Below, piece after piece: positions 40,079-48,473 of a stretch of 64,000 nucleotides of DNA. The number at the start of each line of letters is the position of its first letter. Positions within the stretch are counted from its first letter, which is position 1. Location: assembly GCF_003854895.1 (NCBI RefSeq), contig NZ_CP033966.1, forward strand, positions 4,526,001 through 4,590,000. Direction: 5' to 3'. Made by a program: the position numbers and the translations under genes. The notes beneath the pieces were generated by a model that worked only from the letters and a program-made list of their open reading frames with translations, searched no databases and was not told the DNA's origin. This DNA is from Pigmentiphaga sp. H8. GTDB taxonomy: Bacteria; Pseudomonadota; Gammaproteobacteria; Burkholderiales; Burkholderiaceae_B.

Positions 40079-40438
40079 ATGAATCTACGCCTGACCGCCT
40101 TCGGCGGATGGAAGCCGCTGTTCTGGGCGGCCCTGCTGGGGATACTCGCGCTATCCCTCCTGCCTTCCGCCACTCCCCTGCCCACCACGGGGTGGGACAA
40201 GACCAATCACCTGCTGGGCTTCGGCGTGCTGGCCGCGCTGGCGCGCTTCGCCTATCCCGGCCCCGCGTGGCCGCGCCTGCTGGGCCTCCTGGCCTATGGC
40301 GCGCTGATCGAGATCCTGCAATCCATGACACCCGACCGGTCAGCGGAATGGGCGGACCTGTTCGCGGACAGCCTGGGCATCGCGATCGGCTGGTGCGTGG
40401 CTTGGGTAGCCACGATCGGATCGCAGCGACGGGCCTAG
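40079..40438 (+). CDS. VanZ-like family membrane protein
   Basis: Small membrane protein of 119 residues. Hydrophobic segments lie near residues 12-30, 45-62, 68-85 and 95-112, interrupted by LPTTGWDKTNHLLGFGVLAALA. This Asp-Lys-x2-H pattern and the later LIEILQSMTPDRSAEWADLFADSLG are hallmarks of VanZ-like proteins. VanZ gives low-level teicoplanin resistance in enterococci, but most bacterial relatives are unstudied single genes. It is located between aqpZ and an iclR-led catabolic operon and seems unconnected with either. Confidence 0.85.
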   Translation: MNLRLTAFGGWKPLFWAALLGILALSLLPSATPLPTTGWDKTNHLLGFGVLAALARFAYPGPAWPRLLGLLAYGALIEILQSMTPDRSAEWADLFADSLGIAIGWCVAWVATIGSQRRA

Positions 40439-40448
40439 AGCCTGGGAG

Positions 40449-40521
40449 TTTCCCTCATAGGAGCACCGGATTCCCTCATGGCTGGACTGGCCGTTGAGGG
40501 ACGAAAACGCATTCCTATAAT
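40449..40521 (+). promoter_or_regulatory. Promoter of the iclR-amidohydrolase-ABC operon with direct repeats
   Basis: A -35 TTGAGG (40494-40499) and a -10 TATAAT (40516-40521) are 16 bp apart, 46 bp upstream of the iclR start. Upstream, TTCCCTCAT occurs at 40450-40458 and 40471-40479, 21 bp apart and so on the same helical face. An inverted TGAGGGA (40495-40501) overlaps the -35. These are good candidates for IclR binding and autoregulation. Confidence 0.6.
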
Positions 40522-40566
40522 GAGACACACCTTGTCCGATATAGCCGGACTCAGCAGGGAGCGATC

Positions 40567-41364
40567 ATGGCGATCCAGGCAGAAGGTGTGGAGCATTACC
40601 CGTCGTTCGAACGCATCATCGACATCTGGCTGTCGTTCGTCACCCCTGGCGCCGTCCATTCCGCGCAAGCCATCGCCCGGGAGTTCGGGACCTCGCGCAG
40701 CTCCACTTACCGCTACCTGCAGATCCTGCGCGAACGCGGCCTGATCGAGGACGTGGACGGAGCGGGCAACTATCGCCTGGGATCCGCCTTCGTCAATCTC
40801 GTGCGCAGTTGCGAGGATCCCAGCACCTCGGCCTCCATCGCCGAGCCCTTCGTACACGAGCTGGCCCTGACGAGCGGTGAAACGGTGCTCTTCACCACGC
40901 GCATCGGCGATCGCGTCATCTGCACGGTGGCATTGGAAAGCCGGCAAGCCGTCCGGGTCTCGGTCGATCCGGTCCGCAACGTGCCGCTGCACCTGGGTTC
41001 ATCGGCCAAGGTCCACCTGGCCTACCTGGAAGAACAGGAACGCGCGCGCGTGCTGCCGCGCCTGCGCGCGGCGCGGCCCGGGGGCAAGCCTTTCGACCCG
41101 CAGGCGCTGGAGCGGTCCCTGGCGGCCATACGCGAGCAGGGCTATGCCATCAGCGATGGCGAGATCGAGGCCGGCGTGCGCAGCGTATCGGCCCCCGCCT
41201 TCTTTCCATCCGGTTCGCTGATCGGCGCCATCACCCTTGCCGCGCCGGCCTTCCGCCTCCAGGACAAGGTGCTGAAACAGGCCGTGCTGCACGTGGTGGC
41301 CGCCGCGCGCCACATCAGCGACGCGGCCTCGGCCACGCAGTCCCGCCGCGCCTCCGCCGCCTGA
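40567..41364 (+). CDS. IclR-family transcriptional regulator (first gene of an amidohydrolase/ABC operon)
   Basis: Regulator of 265 residues. A winged helix-turn-helix occupies about residues 15-75 (AIAREFGTSRSSTYRYLQIL) and the IclR effector domain follows (SGETVLFTTRIGDRVICTV near 103, RNVPLHLGSSAKVHLAYL near 138). The ATG is preceded by CAGGGAGCGATC. It lies 15 bp before the amidohydrolase gene, so unlike most IclR genes it seems to be the leading gene of the operon it controls. Repeats in its promoter are described separately. Effector unknown. Confidence 0.92.
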   Translation: MAIQAEGVEHYPSFERIIDIWLSFVTPGAVHSAQAIAREFGTSRSSTYRYLQILRERGLIEDVDGAGNYRLGSAFVNLVRSCEDPSTSASIAEPFVHELALTSGETVLFTTRIGDRVICTVALESRQAVRVSVDPVRNVPLHLGSSAKVHLAYLEEQERARVLPRLRAARPGGKPFDPQALERSLAAIREQGYAISDGEIEAGVRSVSAPAFFPSGSLIGAITLAAPAFRLQDKVLKQAVLHVVAAARHISDAASATQSRRASAA

Positions 41365-41379
41365 CCCATCGGAGTTGCC

Positions 41380-42774
41380 ATGACACGGATACTGATAGAG
41401 AACGGCGTGGTCCTGACCATGAACCAGGCCGGCGACATCCACGAGCGCGGCTGCGTGCTGGTCGAGGACTCCCGCCTGGCGTATGTCGGCCCCCGGGAAG
41501 GCCTGCCCCGCGACCTCGAGGCGCGACGCCACGATGCCGCCGGCCACGTGGTCATGCCGGGCCTCGTCAACTGCCACACGCATCTGTGCATGATCTTCGG
41601 CCGCACGCTGGCGACGAATACCGACCTGCTGTCCTGGCTGGACCTGCAGATGCCGCTGATGCGCGCGCTGGATGCCGAGGCCATGCTGGCGGCGCAGACG
41701 CTGGGTTGCGTCGAGAACCTGAAGAATGGCAACACGACGCTGGTGGAAAACCTGTTCGCCCCCCGGTCGGACTCGGTGTCGCCGGAAGACAGCGCCTTCG
41801 CCGCCATGGAAGGCACGGGTGTTCGCGGCGTGGTGGCCCGTGCCTTCGAGGCGATCCATTTCGATCCGGCATTCGTCGAGACACCGGCGCAGCAGGCGCA
41901 GCGGGTGCGCAGCCTGCATGCGCGCTGGCACGGCCGTGCCCAGGGGCGCCTGGGGCTGTCCTTCGGCCCGCTGCTGCCGTGGACGCTGGACGAATCCATG
42001 CTGCGCGCCAGTCGGGCGCTCGCCACGGAACTGGGGATTAGCCTGCACATGCACGTGGCCGAGTCGCGCGAGTTCAACCGCATCATCGAGCGCCACTACG
42101 GCCGGCCGGTGCGCAACGTCGAACTGCTGCACGAAACCGGCTGTCTCGGCCCCGACGTGCAGGCGGTGGGCGTGTCGGACCTTTCCCCCAACGAGATCGC
42201 GCTGCTGGCCGAGACCGGCACCTCGGTCGTTCTCGATCCGCAGACCCGGCTCTTCTGGGGCACGGGATTTCCCGCCCTGACGCCATTCCTCGAAGCCGGC
42301 ATCAACTGCGGGCTCGCCACCAACGGACCCGCCGCGAACTGCGGCCAGGACCTGTTCGAGAGCATGAAGTACGCCTGTGCGACCGCCAAGACCGCGGCGG
42401 GAGATCCCCATGCGCTGGACGCGCGGCGGGCGCTGCGCATGGCGACCATCGAAGGGGCGCGCGCGCTCGGCCTGGATCGCCGGACGGGTTCGCTGGAAAG
42501 CGGCAAGCAGGCGGACCTCATCACGCTCGACCTGCGCCAGCCCCACCTGGTGCCGGCCTTCGATCTCGAAGCGGCCCTGGTCTTCAGCGCGCGGGGCACG
42601 GACGTGCGCGATGCCATGGTGGACGGGGAATGGCTGATGCGGGGCCGCCGCCTGACCCGGATCGACGAAACCGCCCTGCTGGACCGCGCCGAGGAACTGG
42701 CCGGGCACGCCCTGGCCAAGGCCGGGGTCCGCCAGCCGCGGCATCGCACCCTGACCTCCCAAGGAACCCCATGA
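41380..42774 (+). CDS. TrzA/AtzA-type amidohydrolase with an altered metal site
   Basis: Protein of 464 residues with the chlorohydrolase/cytosine-deaminase-like fold: GLVNCHTHLCMIFGR near residue 65 (the H-x-H metal pair), HMHVAESREFNRI near 225, and C-terminal RTGSLESGKQADLITLDL. Two usual ligands are changed. Where relatives have LAHCV, this reads QAVGV, and where they have GTDGAASN, this reads ATNGPAANCG, so a His and an Asp of the metal site are missing. The usual HCPxSN segment is LDPQTRL. It may be inactive, bind a ligand, or use another mechanism. It overlaps the permease gene by 4 bp in an importer operon. Confidence 0.85.
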   Translation: MTRILIENGVVLTMNQAGDIHERGCVLVEDSRLAYVGPREGLPRDLEARRHDAAGHVVMPGLVNCHTHLCMIFGRTLATNTDLLSWLDLQMPLMRALDAEAMLAAQTLGCVENLKNGNTTLVENLFAPRSDSVSPEDSAFAAMEGTGVRGVVARAFEAIHFDPAFVETPAQQAQRVRSLHARWHGRAQGRLGLSFGPLLPWTLDESMLRASRALATELGISLHMHVAESREFNRIIERHYGRPVRNVELLHETGCLGPDVQAVGVSDLSPNEIALLAETGTSVVLDPQTRLFWGTGFPALTPFLEAGINCGLATNGPAANCGQDLFESMKYACATAKTAAGDPHALDARRALRMATIEGARALGLDRRTGSLESGKQADLITLDLRQPHLVPAFDLEAALVFSARGTDVRDAMVDGEWLMRGRRLTRIDETALLDRAEELAGHALAKAGVRQPRHRTLTSQGTP

Positions 42775-43514
42775 TGATTAGGCTTGTTTCCGTCGCCGCG
42801 GCGATCGCGCTGTGGTGGCTGCTGTCCCTGGCCTTCACGGCCTCGGTGCTGCCCGGCCCCTTGCTAACGCTCCAGACGCTGGTGGAGAACATCGCCGCCG
42901 GCAACGTCCTGGTCCACCTGTGGATGACGCTGGCCCGGGTGACCGCCGGCCTCGCGCTGGCGCTGCTGATAGGCGTGCCCATCGGCGTGCTGATGGGCCT
43001 GTACCGGCAGGTCGAGCGAGCCCTGGACCTGTGGGTGATGGTGGGCCTGACCGTCCCCAGCCTCTGCTACGCGCTGGTGTGCTTCATCTGGCTGGGGCTG
43101 AACGAGGCGGCCACCATCGTGGCCATCGGCATCACCGCCGCTCCCTCGATCGCCATCAACCTGTGGGAAGGGGTCAAGAACATCGACACCCGGCTGGTGG
43201 CGATGGCCCGCGTGTTCGAAGCCGATCGCTGGACCGTCTTCCGGCGCGTGGTCCTGCCCCAGGTACTGCCCTATGTGATGGCCTCGGTGCGTTTCGGCCT
43301 GGGGATCATCTGGAAGATCGCCGTGCTGGTCGAACTCATCGGCCGCCCCAACGGCGTCGGCTTCCAGCTCTTCTACTGGTACCAGCTCGCGGACATGCCC
43401 CAGGTGCTGGCGTGGACGCTGCTGTTCACCATCGTGATGCTGATCATCGAACTGGCGATTCTCAAGCCGATCGAGCATCGACTCTTCTCCTGGCGCCCGA
43501 GGGTGGAACTATGA
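42771..43514 (+). CDS. ABC transporter permease (SsuC/TauC/ThiX type)
   Basis: Membrane permease of 247 residues starting MMIRLVSVAAAIALWWLLSL, with about six hydrophobic segments. The EAA loop is VFEADRWTVFRRVVLPQVLPYV near residue 150. The ATG overlaps the amidohydrolase stop, and its own stop overlaps the ATPase start (both ATGA), so translation is coupled across the three. The family imports sulfonates, taurine, nitrate or pyrimidines. Binding protein and ATPase follow in the operon. Confidence 0.92.
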   Translation: MMIRLVSVAAAIALWWLLSLAFTASVLPGPLLTLQTLVENIAAGNVLVHLWMTLARVTAGLALALLIGVPIGVLMGLYRQVERALDLWVMVGLTVPSLCYALVCFIWLGLNEAATIVAIGITAAPSIAINLWEGVKNIDTRLVAMARVFEADRWTVFRRVVLPQVLPYVMASVRFGLGIIWKIAVLVELIGRPNGVGFQLFYWYQLADMPQVLAWTLLFTIVMLIIELAILKPIEHRLFSWRPRVEL

Positions 43515-44296
43515 ACGATGTCGTCTTCTCCGTCCGCAACCTGGTCAAGGAATTCCCGGGCCGCGACGGCGCGGCGCCGCTGCGCGTCCTCAAGGGCCTG
43601 GACCTCGTTGTGCACAGGAACGAGTTCATCTGCATCCTGGGCCCGTCGGGGTGCGGCAAGTCCACCTTCCTGAACATCCTGTCCGGCCTCGATCCCCGCT
43701 ACAGCGGCGAAATCGACGTGGGCGGCCGCAAGTTCAAGGCGGGCAAGCCGCCGCTGCGCATCGGCTATCTGTTCCAGGAACCCCGCCTGCTGCCGTGGCT
43801 GACCGCGGAACAGAACGTGGACTTCGCCATGCGCAGCTGCCGCATTCCCGCCGCGCGCCGGGCCGAGCTGAAGGACCGCCACTTCCACCTCACGCGGCTG
43901 GATGCGTTCCGCGGCCACTACCCCCACCAGATGTCGGGCGGCATGTGCCAGCGCCTGGCGCTGGTGCGCGCGCTGTGTGTCGAACCCGACGTGCTGCTGA
44001 TGGACGAACCCTTCAGCGGGCTGGACGAGCTGACCGCGCGGCGGCTGCGCGTGGACCTGCTGGACATCTGGCGCGACACCGGCAAGACCATCATCTTCGT
44101 GACCCACAACTCGTACGAGGCCTCGTTCCTGTCGGACCGCATCCTGATGATGTCCCAGGGCGAAGTGCAGCAGGAAATACCCATAGACGTAGCCCGGCCG
44201 CGGGACTACGACGACCCCGAGATCTTCGAGATCAACCGCAGGGTGGTGAAGCTGTTTCTCGAAGTCGCGGAAGCCGCGGCGCCTGCCACGCCCTAG
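43511..44296 (+). CDS. ABC transporter ATP-binding protein
   Basis: ATPase of 261 residues: Walker A GPSGCGKST near residue 45, Q-loop GYLFQEPRLLPWLT near 87, signature MSGGMCQRLALVRAL near 138 (an unusual Cys in the signature), Walker B VLLMDEPFSGLDE near 160 and THNSYEA near 195. The ATG at 43511 overlaps the permease stop. The C-terminal tail DYDDPEIFEINRRVVKLFLE is common in this transporter subgroup. A longer frame opening earlier is a shadow of the permease gene. Confidence 0.95.
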   Translation: MNDVVFSVRNLVKEFPGRDGAAPLRVLKGLDLVVHRNEFICILGPSGCGKSTFLNILSGLDPRYSGEIDVGGRKFKAGKPPLRIGYLFQEPRLLPWLTAEQNVDFAMRSCRIPAARRAELKDRHFHLTRLDAFRGHYPHQMSGGMCQRLALVRALCVEPDVLLMDEPFSGLDELTARRLRVDLLDIWRDTGKTIIFVTHNSYEASFLSDRILMMSQGEVQQEIPIDVARPRDYDDPEIFEINRRVVKLFLEVAEAAAPATP

Positions 44297-44310
44297 CTCC
44301 GGGCGTATCC

Positions 44311-44325
44311 GCCGGCTCGGCCGGC
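44311..44325 (+). other. Intercistronic hairpin between ATPase and binding-protein genes
   Basis: GCCGGC-TCG-GCCGGC lies in the 54-bp gap between the ATPase stop and the binding-protein start. It could stabilise the upstream or downstream mRNA segment or attenuate transcription. It lacks a U tract. Confidence 0.3.
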
Positions 44326-44350
44326 CCATCATCTTCGTCAAGGAACTGGC

Positions 44351-45340
44351 ATGTGGAAATCGCTCGCAATTCGACTTTGCCGTCTGGCCCTGCTCGCCGC
44401 GGCAACCTGGTATCCGGCCGCGCAGGCCGCCGAACCGGTCACGATCCGGCTGGGCGACCTGGCGCAGTCGGTCAACGGCATCGCCTCCGGGGTCATGGTG
44501 TCCCAGGGCATCGACAAGAAGTACGGACTCAAGGTGGAGTACTCGGTCTACCCCACCCTGGACGGCCTGTTCACCGCGATACGCGGCAAGCAGGTCGACG
44601 TCGGCTTCGGCGGCTGGACGGCCTTCGCCCAATTCCGCAGCAAGGGCGTGCCGGTGACGATGCTGTATCCGGTGGGCCGCGGCGCTTCGCTGGACGTGCT
44701 CGTCGCCAAGGATTCCCCCATCCGTTCGCTGGCCGACCTCAAGGGCAAGCGCATCGGCTCGTACGCGGGCGCGGCCGGCACCGCGACGGTGCTGCTGCGG
44801 GTACTGACCAGCAAGTATTTCGGCTATGACCCGGGCACCGGTGGCCAATTGCAGTATGCCGGCCCCGGCCTCCTGCCCTCGTTGCTGGAAAAGGGGGAGA
44901 TCTCGGCCGCCCTGCTGTTCGATCCGCTGGCGGCCAAGGCAATCGCCTCGGGCAAGTTCCGCTCCATCGGCAACCTGGCCGACGTCTACAAGGAGAAGGT
45001 AGGCGAGGACTTCCTCTGGACCGGCTATGCGACCAATGACGATTTCATGAAGGCCCGTCCCGAGGCGCTGGCCAATTTCGTCCGCGCCTGGATCGAGTCG
45101 GTGAACTACGTGAAGACGCATCCCGAGGTATTCGTCGCCTACGGCAAGCAGTTCGGCTTCGACGCCAACAACGTGCGCATCCTGCAGGAACGGGTGAACG
45201 CCGACTACGTGCTGACCTGGAACGACGAGTACATCCGCTACCTGGGGAACTTCGCGCGCCTGTCCAACGAGGTCATGGGCGCCGGCTTCCTGGACAGCGT
45301 TCCGCCCGCCGCGTTCACCACGCGCTTCGTTCCCAAGTGA
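44351..45340 (+). CDS. ABC transporter substrate-binding protein (NMT1/SsuA-like)
   Basis: Exported receptor of 329 residues. The signal peptide MWKSLAIRLCRLALLAAATW ends near AQA at residue 26. The mature chain starts EPVTIRLGDLAQSVNGIASGVM. KYGLKVEYSVYPTLDGLFTAI, then DLKGKRIGSYAGAAGTATVLLR near 135, match the aliphatic-sulfonate/NMT1 receptor family. A GTCAAGGAACTGGC Shine-Dalgarno precedes the ATG. It follows the ATPase gene by 54 bp and precedes an alpha/beta hydrolase by 18 bp. The ligand is unknown, but hydrolase and amidohydrolase neighbours suggest an amide or ester. Confidence 0.9.
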   Translation: MWKSLAIRLCRLALLAAATWYPAAQAAEPVTIRLGDLAQSVNGIASGVMVSQGIDKKYGLKVEYSVYPTLDGLFTAIRGKQVDVGFGGWTAFAQFRSKGVPVTMLYPVGRGASLDVLVAKDSPIRSLADLKGKRIGSYAGAAGTATVLLRVLTSKYFGYDPGTGGQLQYAGPGLLPSLLEKGEISAALLFDPLAAKAIASGKFRSIGNLADVYKEKVGEDFLWTGYATNDDFMKARPEALANFVRAWIESVNYVKTHPEVFVAYGKQFGFDANNVRILQERVNADYVLTWNDEYIRYLGNFARLSNEVMGAGFLDSVPPAAFTTRFVPK

Positions 45341-45358
45341 CCCATCCTGGACGATCCC

Positions 45359-46240
45359 ATGGCTTTTGACGACCTGCCCGCCCAATCCCCCATCTATCCC
45401 GAGGAAGCCGAGACCTACGCCCGGCAGGCGCTGGCGCTATCGCGGGAAGCGGCGGGACGCACCCGCTGCGTGCTGGACCTGCCCTACGGCAGCGACTACT
45501 GGCAGAAGGTGGACGTCTACCAGCCCGACCAGCCACTGGACGGCCTGCCCGTGCTGGTGTTCGCGCACGGCGGCGCCTGGAGCCATGGCTACAAGGAATG
45601 GATGGGGTTGATGGCGCCCGCCATCGTCGCTACGCCGGCCATCTTCGTCTCGGTCTCGTACCGGCTCGCGCCCGGCGTCCGGTTTCCCGCTCCGCTGGAC
45701 GATTGCGTGGCCGCCCTGCGCTGGGTCCACGACCATATTTCGGACTACGGCGGCAGCCCGGATCGCATCCACGTGGGCGGGCATTCGGCCGGCGGGCACC
45801 TGTACGCGCTGGCGACGCTCAGGCACGACCTGCTCCGGCGGGCCGGCCTGCCGCCCGATACGATCAAGGCCTGCTTTCCCGTCAGCTCGCAGTTGAACCT
45901 CGTCTTCGACGCGCCCGAACCGGGCAGCGGAGAAGCGCGCATCTACGAGGTCTTCCTGGCCCAGGCGGAAGATGCGCCGGCGGCCAGCCCCCTGCACCAG
46001 ATGGAAGGCAACCGCACGCCCTTTTTCCTGAGCCATGGCGAACGCGATTTTCCGCGCATCATCGCCAGCAACCTGCTGGCCGCCCAGACTCTGGCGCGCC
46101 AGCCCTCGGGCGTGACGAGCGAGGTTTATCCGGAGCACGGCCATTTCGACACGGCGCTGGGACTGGCGGACCCGGCCCACCCGTGGGTGCGGAAGGTCTC
46201 GGCCTGGCTGCGCGACGGCACCGCGCCCCGTTGCTCCTAG
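45359..46240 (+). CDS. Alpha/beta hydrolase, kynurenine formamidase-like
   Basis: Serine hydrolase of 293 residues. The oxyanion motif VFAHGGAWSHGYKEWMG is near residue 64, the nucleophile elbow GGHSAGGHLY near 140, and the catalytic His is probably in EVYPEHGHFDTALG near 264; the acid is likely in SHGERDFPRI near 225. The HGGAW motif and the N-terminal pattern match arylformamidase and related esterases. It is the last gene of the iclR-led operon and overlaps the convergent RidA gene by 4 bp. An arylformamidase would release an aromatic amine, which fits the aminophenol dioxygenase genes next door, but this is inference. Confidence 0.85.
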   Translation: MAFDDLPAQSPIYPEEAETYARQALALSREAAGRTRCVLDLPYGSDYWQKVDVYQPDQPLDGLPVLVFAHGGAWSHGYKEWMGLMAPAIVATPAIFVSVSYRLAPGVRFPAPLDDCVAALRWVHDHISDYGGSPDRIHVGGHSAGGHLYALATLRHDLLRRAGLPPDTIKACFPVSSQLNLVFDAPEPGSGEARIYEVFLAQAEDAPAASPLHQMEGNRTPFFLSHGERDFPRIIASNLLAAQTLARQPSGVTSEVYPEHGHFDTALGLADPAHPWVRKVSAWLRDGTAPRCS

Positions 46241-46656
46241 TCCAGCGGCGCGTAGGCCACGGCCTTGATTTCGATCAGCAGGTTGGGATGGGGCAGTTGG
46301 CGCACGGCCACCGTCGTGCGCGCGGGGCCGTCGTAGCCGAAGAACTCGTTGTAGACCTCGTTGTAGCCGGCGAAGTCATCCATGTCGACCAGGAACGTGG
46401 ACACCTCGACCAGATCGGACAGGCTCGCTCCCGCCTCCTGCAGAATGGCGGCGATGTTCTGGATGACCGCGCGGGTCTGCTCGCGGATGTCCAGGCGGAC
46501 GCCGTCCGGCAGGATCTCGACGCCGGCATGGGTGTTGTCCGGCCGGCGCGAGCTGGTCCCGGACACGAACAGGAAGGGACCGGCCCGCCGGAAATGCGGG
46601 TAGCGGCCGAGCGGAGCCGCGCGGCCGGACACGACCGCGGATGAAGAAGATGCCAT
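46237..46656 (-). CDS. RidA-family protein, candidate 2-aminomuconate deaminase
   Basis: Protein of 139 residues in the RidA/YjgF family, start ATG at 46656 (MASSSSAVVSGRAAPLGRYP). The GPFLFVSGTSSRRPDNTHAG segment near residue 28 and PARTTVAVRQLPHPNLLIEIKA near 112 mark the family, with the conserved Arg that holds the carboxylate of the substrate. In the 2-aminophenol pathway, AmnD is a RidA relative that deaminates 2-aminomuconate. Placement right after the two dioxygenase subunit genes (58 bp) supports that role. The aminomuconate-semialdehyde dehydrogenase AmnC expected before it is not in this window. Confidence 0.85.
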   Translation of the reverse strand: MASSSSAVVSGRAAPLGRYPHFRRAGPFLFVSGTSSRRPDNTHAGVEILPDGVRLDIREQTRAVIQNIAAILQEAGASLSDLVEVSTFLVDMDDFAGYNEVYNEFFGYDGPARTTVAVRQLPHPNLLIEIKAVAYAPLD

Positions 46657-46681
46657 GAGGGGACTCGCTGCATGAAAGCCC

Positions 46682-46699
46682 CTCGCGGCATGCCGCGAG
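46682..46699 (-). other. Perfect palindrome between dioxygenase alpha and RidA genes
   Basis: CTCGCGGCATGCCGCGAG is an 18-bp perfect palindrome in the 58-bp gap. It would form a stable intercistronic hairpin with no U tract, more likely an mRNA stability element than a terminator. Confidence 0.35.
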
Positions 46700-46714
46700 A
46701 GGCCGGGCATAGCC

Positions 46715-47527
46715 CTAGTGCTGGAACTCGACGACCGCCGCGCCGCTGCCGAAGGCCGGGCCGTAGGCATGGGTGCGGGCCTTCTTGTACTGCCCTCCCA
46801 GCGCTCCCAGCACCCAGTAGAGATGCTTGAAGCCCATGTCGGCCCGGGCGGACTGCGCGTAGTCGGGCGCCTTCTCCCGTACCTCGGCCACGTCGCCGCG
46901 CTCCAGCAGCGCCAGCATCTCGCGGTTGGCGCGGTCTTCTTCGTCGTTGACGATGTGGTCGGTGGCGATGTCGATGTCCTGGCGGAAACTCGAACCCGAT
47001 AGGCCGCCGACGCCGATCACCGCGATGCGCTTGCCTTGCGCATCCGCCGCCTGGGCGGCCAGGCGGCCCAGGTTTTCGGTGGTCTGCCCGTCGTGATAGA
47101 GGTTGTTGGACGTCAGCACCACCGGGATGTCCAGTCCCCGCAACAGGAAATGCGTGGCAACGATGCTGCCCGTGTCGATGGGGAAGGCGTCGTAGTCCAC
47201 TTCGCGCGATCGCACGCCGATCTGCGCCGTGGACGCGATACACGCCTTCGCCAGGTCGGTATCGACGCGAAGGTCGAACGGCAGTTCGCCATACTCGTGC
47301 CAGTTCTCGTCCACGTGCGAGCCCTGGATGCGGCCGCGCGTCTGCCACAACTGGTCCAGCACGGCGATCCATTGCGTGGAATAGATCAGCGCCACGTCGG
47401 GCTTGCTTGCGGCCAGCGCCTGCCCCGCGGCTTCATAGCCGCGGGCGATGGCCTCCCAGGGAGGATTGTCCCGCCGCAGCAGCGGCAGCGGCGTTCCCGG
47501 CACCAGAAATGCGCTTGCTATGGGCAT
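46715..47527 (-). CDS. Extradiol dioxygenase alpha subunit, 2-aminophenol 1,6-dioxygenase-like (AmnA-like)
   Basis: Class III (LigB-type) dioxygenase subunit of 270 residues. AmnA of 2-aminophenol degraders is about 271. The start at 47527 (MPIASAFLVPGTPLPLL) follows AGAGAGAAAAGAC. Where the catalytic beta subunit has APHPPH, this protein has VPGTPLP, so the iron ligands are lost, as expected for the non-catalytic alpha chain. VALIYSTQWIAVLDQLW near residue 45 and IAVIGVGGLSGSSFRQD near 175 follow the family pattern. It starts 28 bp after the beta gene. Together they should open an aminophenol-type ring. Confidence 0.87.
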   Translation of the reverse strand: MPIASAFLVPGTPLPLLRRDNPPWEAIARGYEAAGQALAASKPDVALIYSTQWIAVLDQLWQTRGRIQGSHVDENWHEYGELPFDLRVDTDLAKACIASTAQIGVRSREVDYDAFPIDTGSIVATHFLLRGLDIPVVLTSNNLYHDGQTTENLGRLAAQAADAQGKRIAVIGVGGLSGSSFRQDIDIATDHIVNDEEDRANREMLALLERGDVAEVREKAPDYAQSARADMGFKHLYWVLGALGGQYKKARTHAYGPAFGSGAAVVEFQH

Positions 47528-47555
47528 GTCTTTTCTCTCTTCAGGGTTGCCGGTA

Positions 47556-48473
47556 TCAGGCCGCGGCCTTCGCCGGCGCATCGGCCAGTCCGGCCTCGAC
47601 CAGGTTCCATTCCATCACGGCATTGCCGGTGCCGATCACCGTGCCGTAGCCATGCAGTTCGCCGGGAATGTTGGGGTATCCCATGGCCGCGAACATCCAG
47701 GTGAAGGCGCCGGACTTCACTTCGGCGAAGGCCTCGTCGATGAACTGGGGCTGCAGCTTGAAGTACTCGTCCACCTCGCCCCGGCGCAGCATGTCGATGA
47801 CGCGCACGTCCCACTTGTAGCCGTCGAAGCGCTCGGGGTGTTCCCGCGTCATGTCCTCCGGCAGCTCCGGTTCCTCGTGGAAATGCCAGTGCGACAGCGT
47901 GTTGGAGGCCAGCAGCACGGCACGCCGGCCGGTGCGTTCGATGGCGCGGCGCGTGGCCTTGCCCAGGAGGTCCATCTCCTGCAAGCCTTCCTTGGTATTC
48001 AGGTAGTACGGCGAATTGTTGGCGGACAGGCCCACGATGGGGATGTCCCACTGCGGCCGCATCATGTGCAGCGTGGTGATGGTGCCGTAGTCGACCCGGA
48101 AATTGGGGTTGCGCATCATCTTCGCCACCAGCCCGGCCTCTCGCGCCTCTTCGCAGCAGGCCTCGGCCAGTTCGACGTCGACGTCCAGCTCGAAGCTGTA
48201 GCGGAACAGGTTGGGGAAAATGGGGTCGACCGATTTTCCGCTCAGGTGCGGCACGCCCAGGAAGTGATGGCCGACCTGGGTCATCCAGTGGGGCGAATGG
48301 ACCAGCAGGACATCCGGCTTGAGCGCTTCGAGCGAGGCCCGGGCCTTTTCGTACGCCCACCGCAGCGGCTCCCAGCCGCCTTGGGAACGTGGTTCGTTCT
48401 GGGGGGGATTCTCGCCGTAGACCAGGTGTGGGGGATGCGGGGCGAGGTAGCCGCCGACAATGGAGCCTTTCAT
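47556..48473 (-). CDS. Extradiol dioxygenase beta (catalytic) subunit, 2-aminophenol 1,6-dioxygenase-like (AmnB-like)
   Basis: Catalytic class III dioxygenase subunit of 305 residues, the length reported for AmnB. The first iron ligand is H13 in YLAPHPPHLVYGENPPQNEP, the second H62 in LLVHSPHWM, and a Glu ligand is likely in the C-terminal third. The asparagine-rich GLSANNSPYYLNT and SNTLSHWHFHEEPELPEDM segments match LigB-like enzymes acting on aminophenols. Strong AAGGAGG precedes the ATG. The start overlaps the stop of a 54-codon ORF described separately. The product would be a 2-aminomuconate semialdehyde-type compound. Confidence 0.9.
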   Translation of the reverse strand: MKGSIVGGYLAPHPPHLVYGENPPQNEPRSQGGWEPLRWAYEKARASLEALKPDVLLVHSPHWMTQVGHHFLGVPHLSGKSVDPIFPNLFRYSFELDVDVELAEACCEEAREAGLVAKMMRNPNFRVDYGTITTLHMMRPQWDIPIVGLSANNSPYYLNTKEGLQEMDLLGKATRRAIERTGRRAVLLASNTLSHWHFHEEPELPEDMTREHPERFDGYKWDVRVIDMLRRGEVDEYFKLQPQFIDEAFAEVKSGAFTWMFAAMGYPNIPGELHGYGTVIGTGNAVMEWNLVEAGLADAPAKAAA

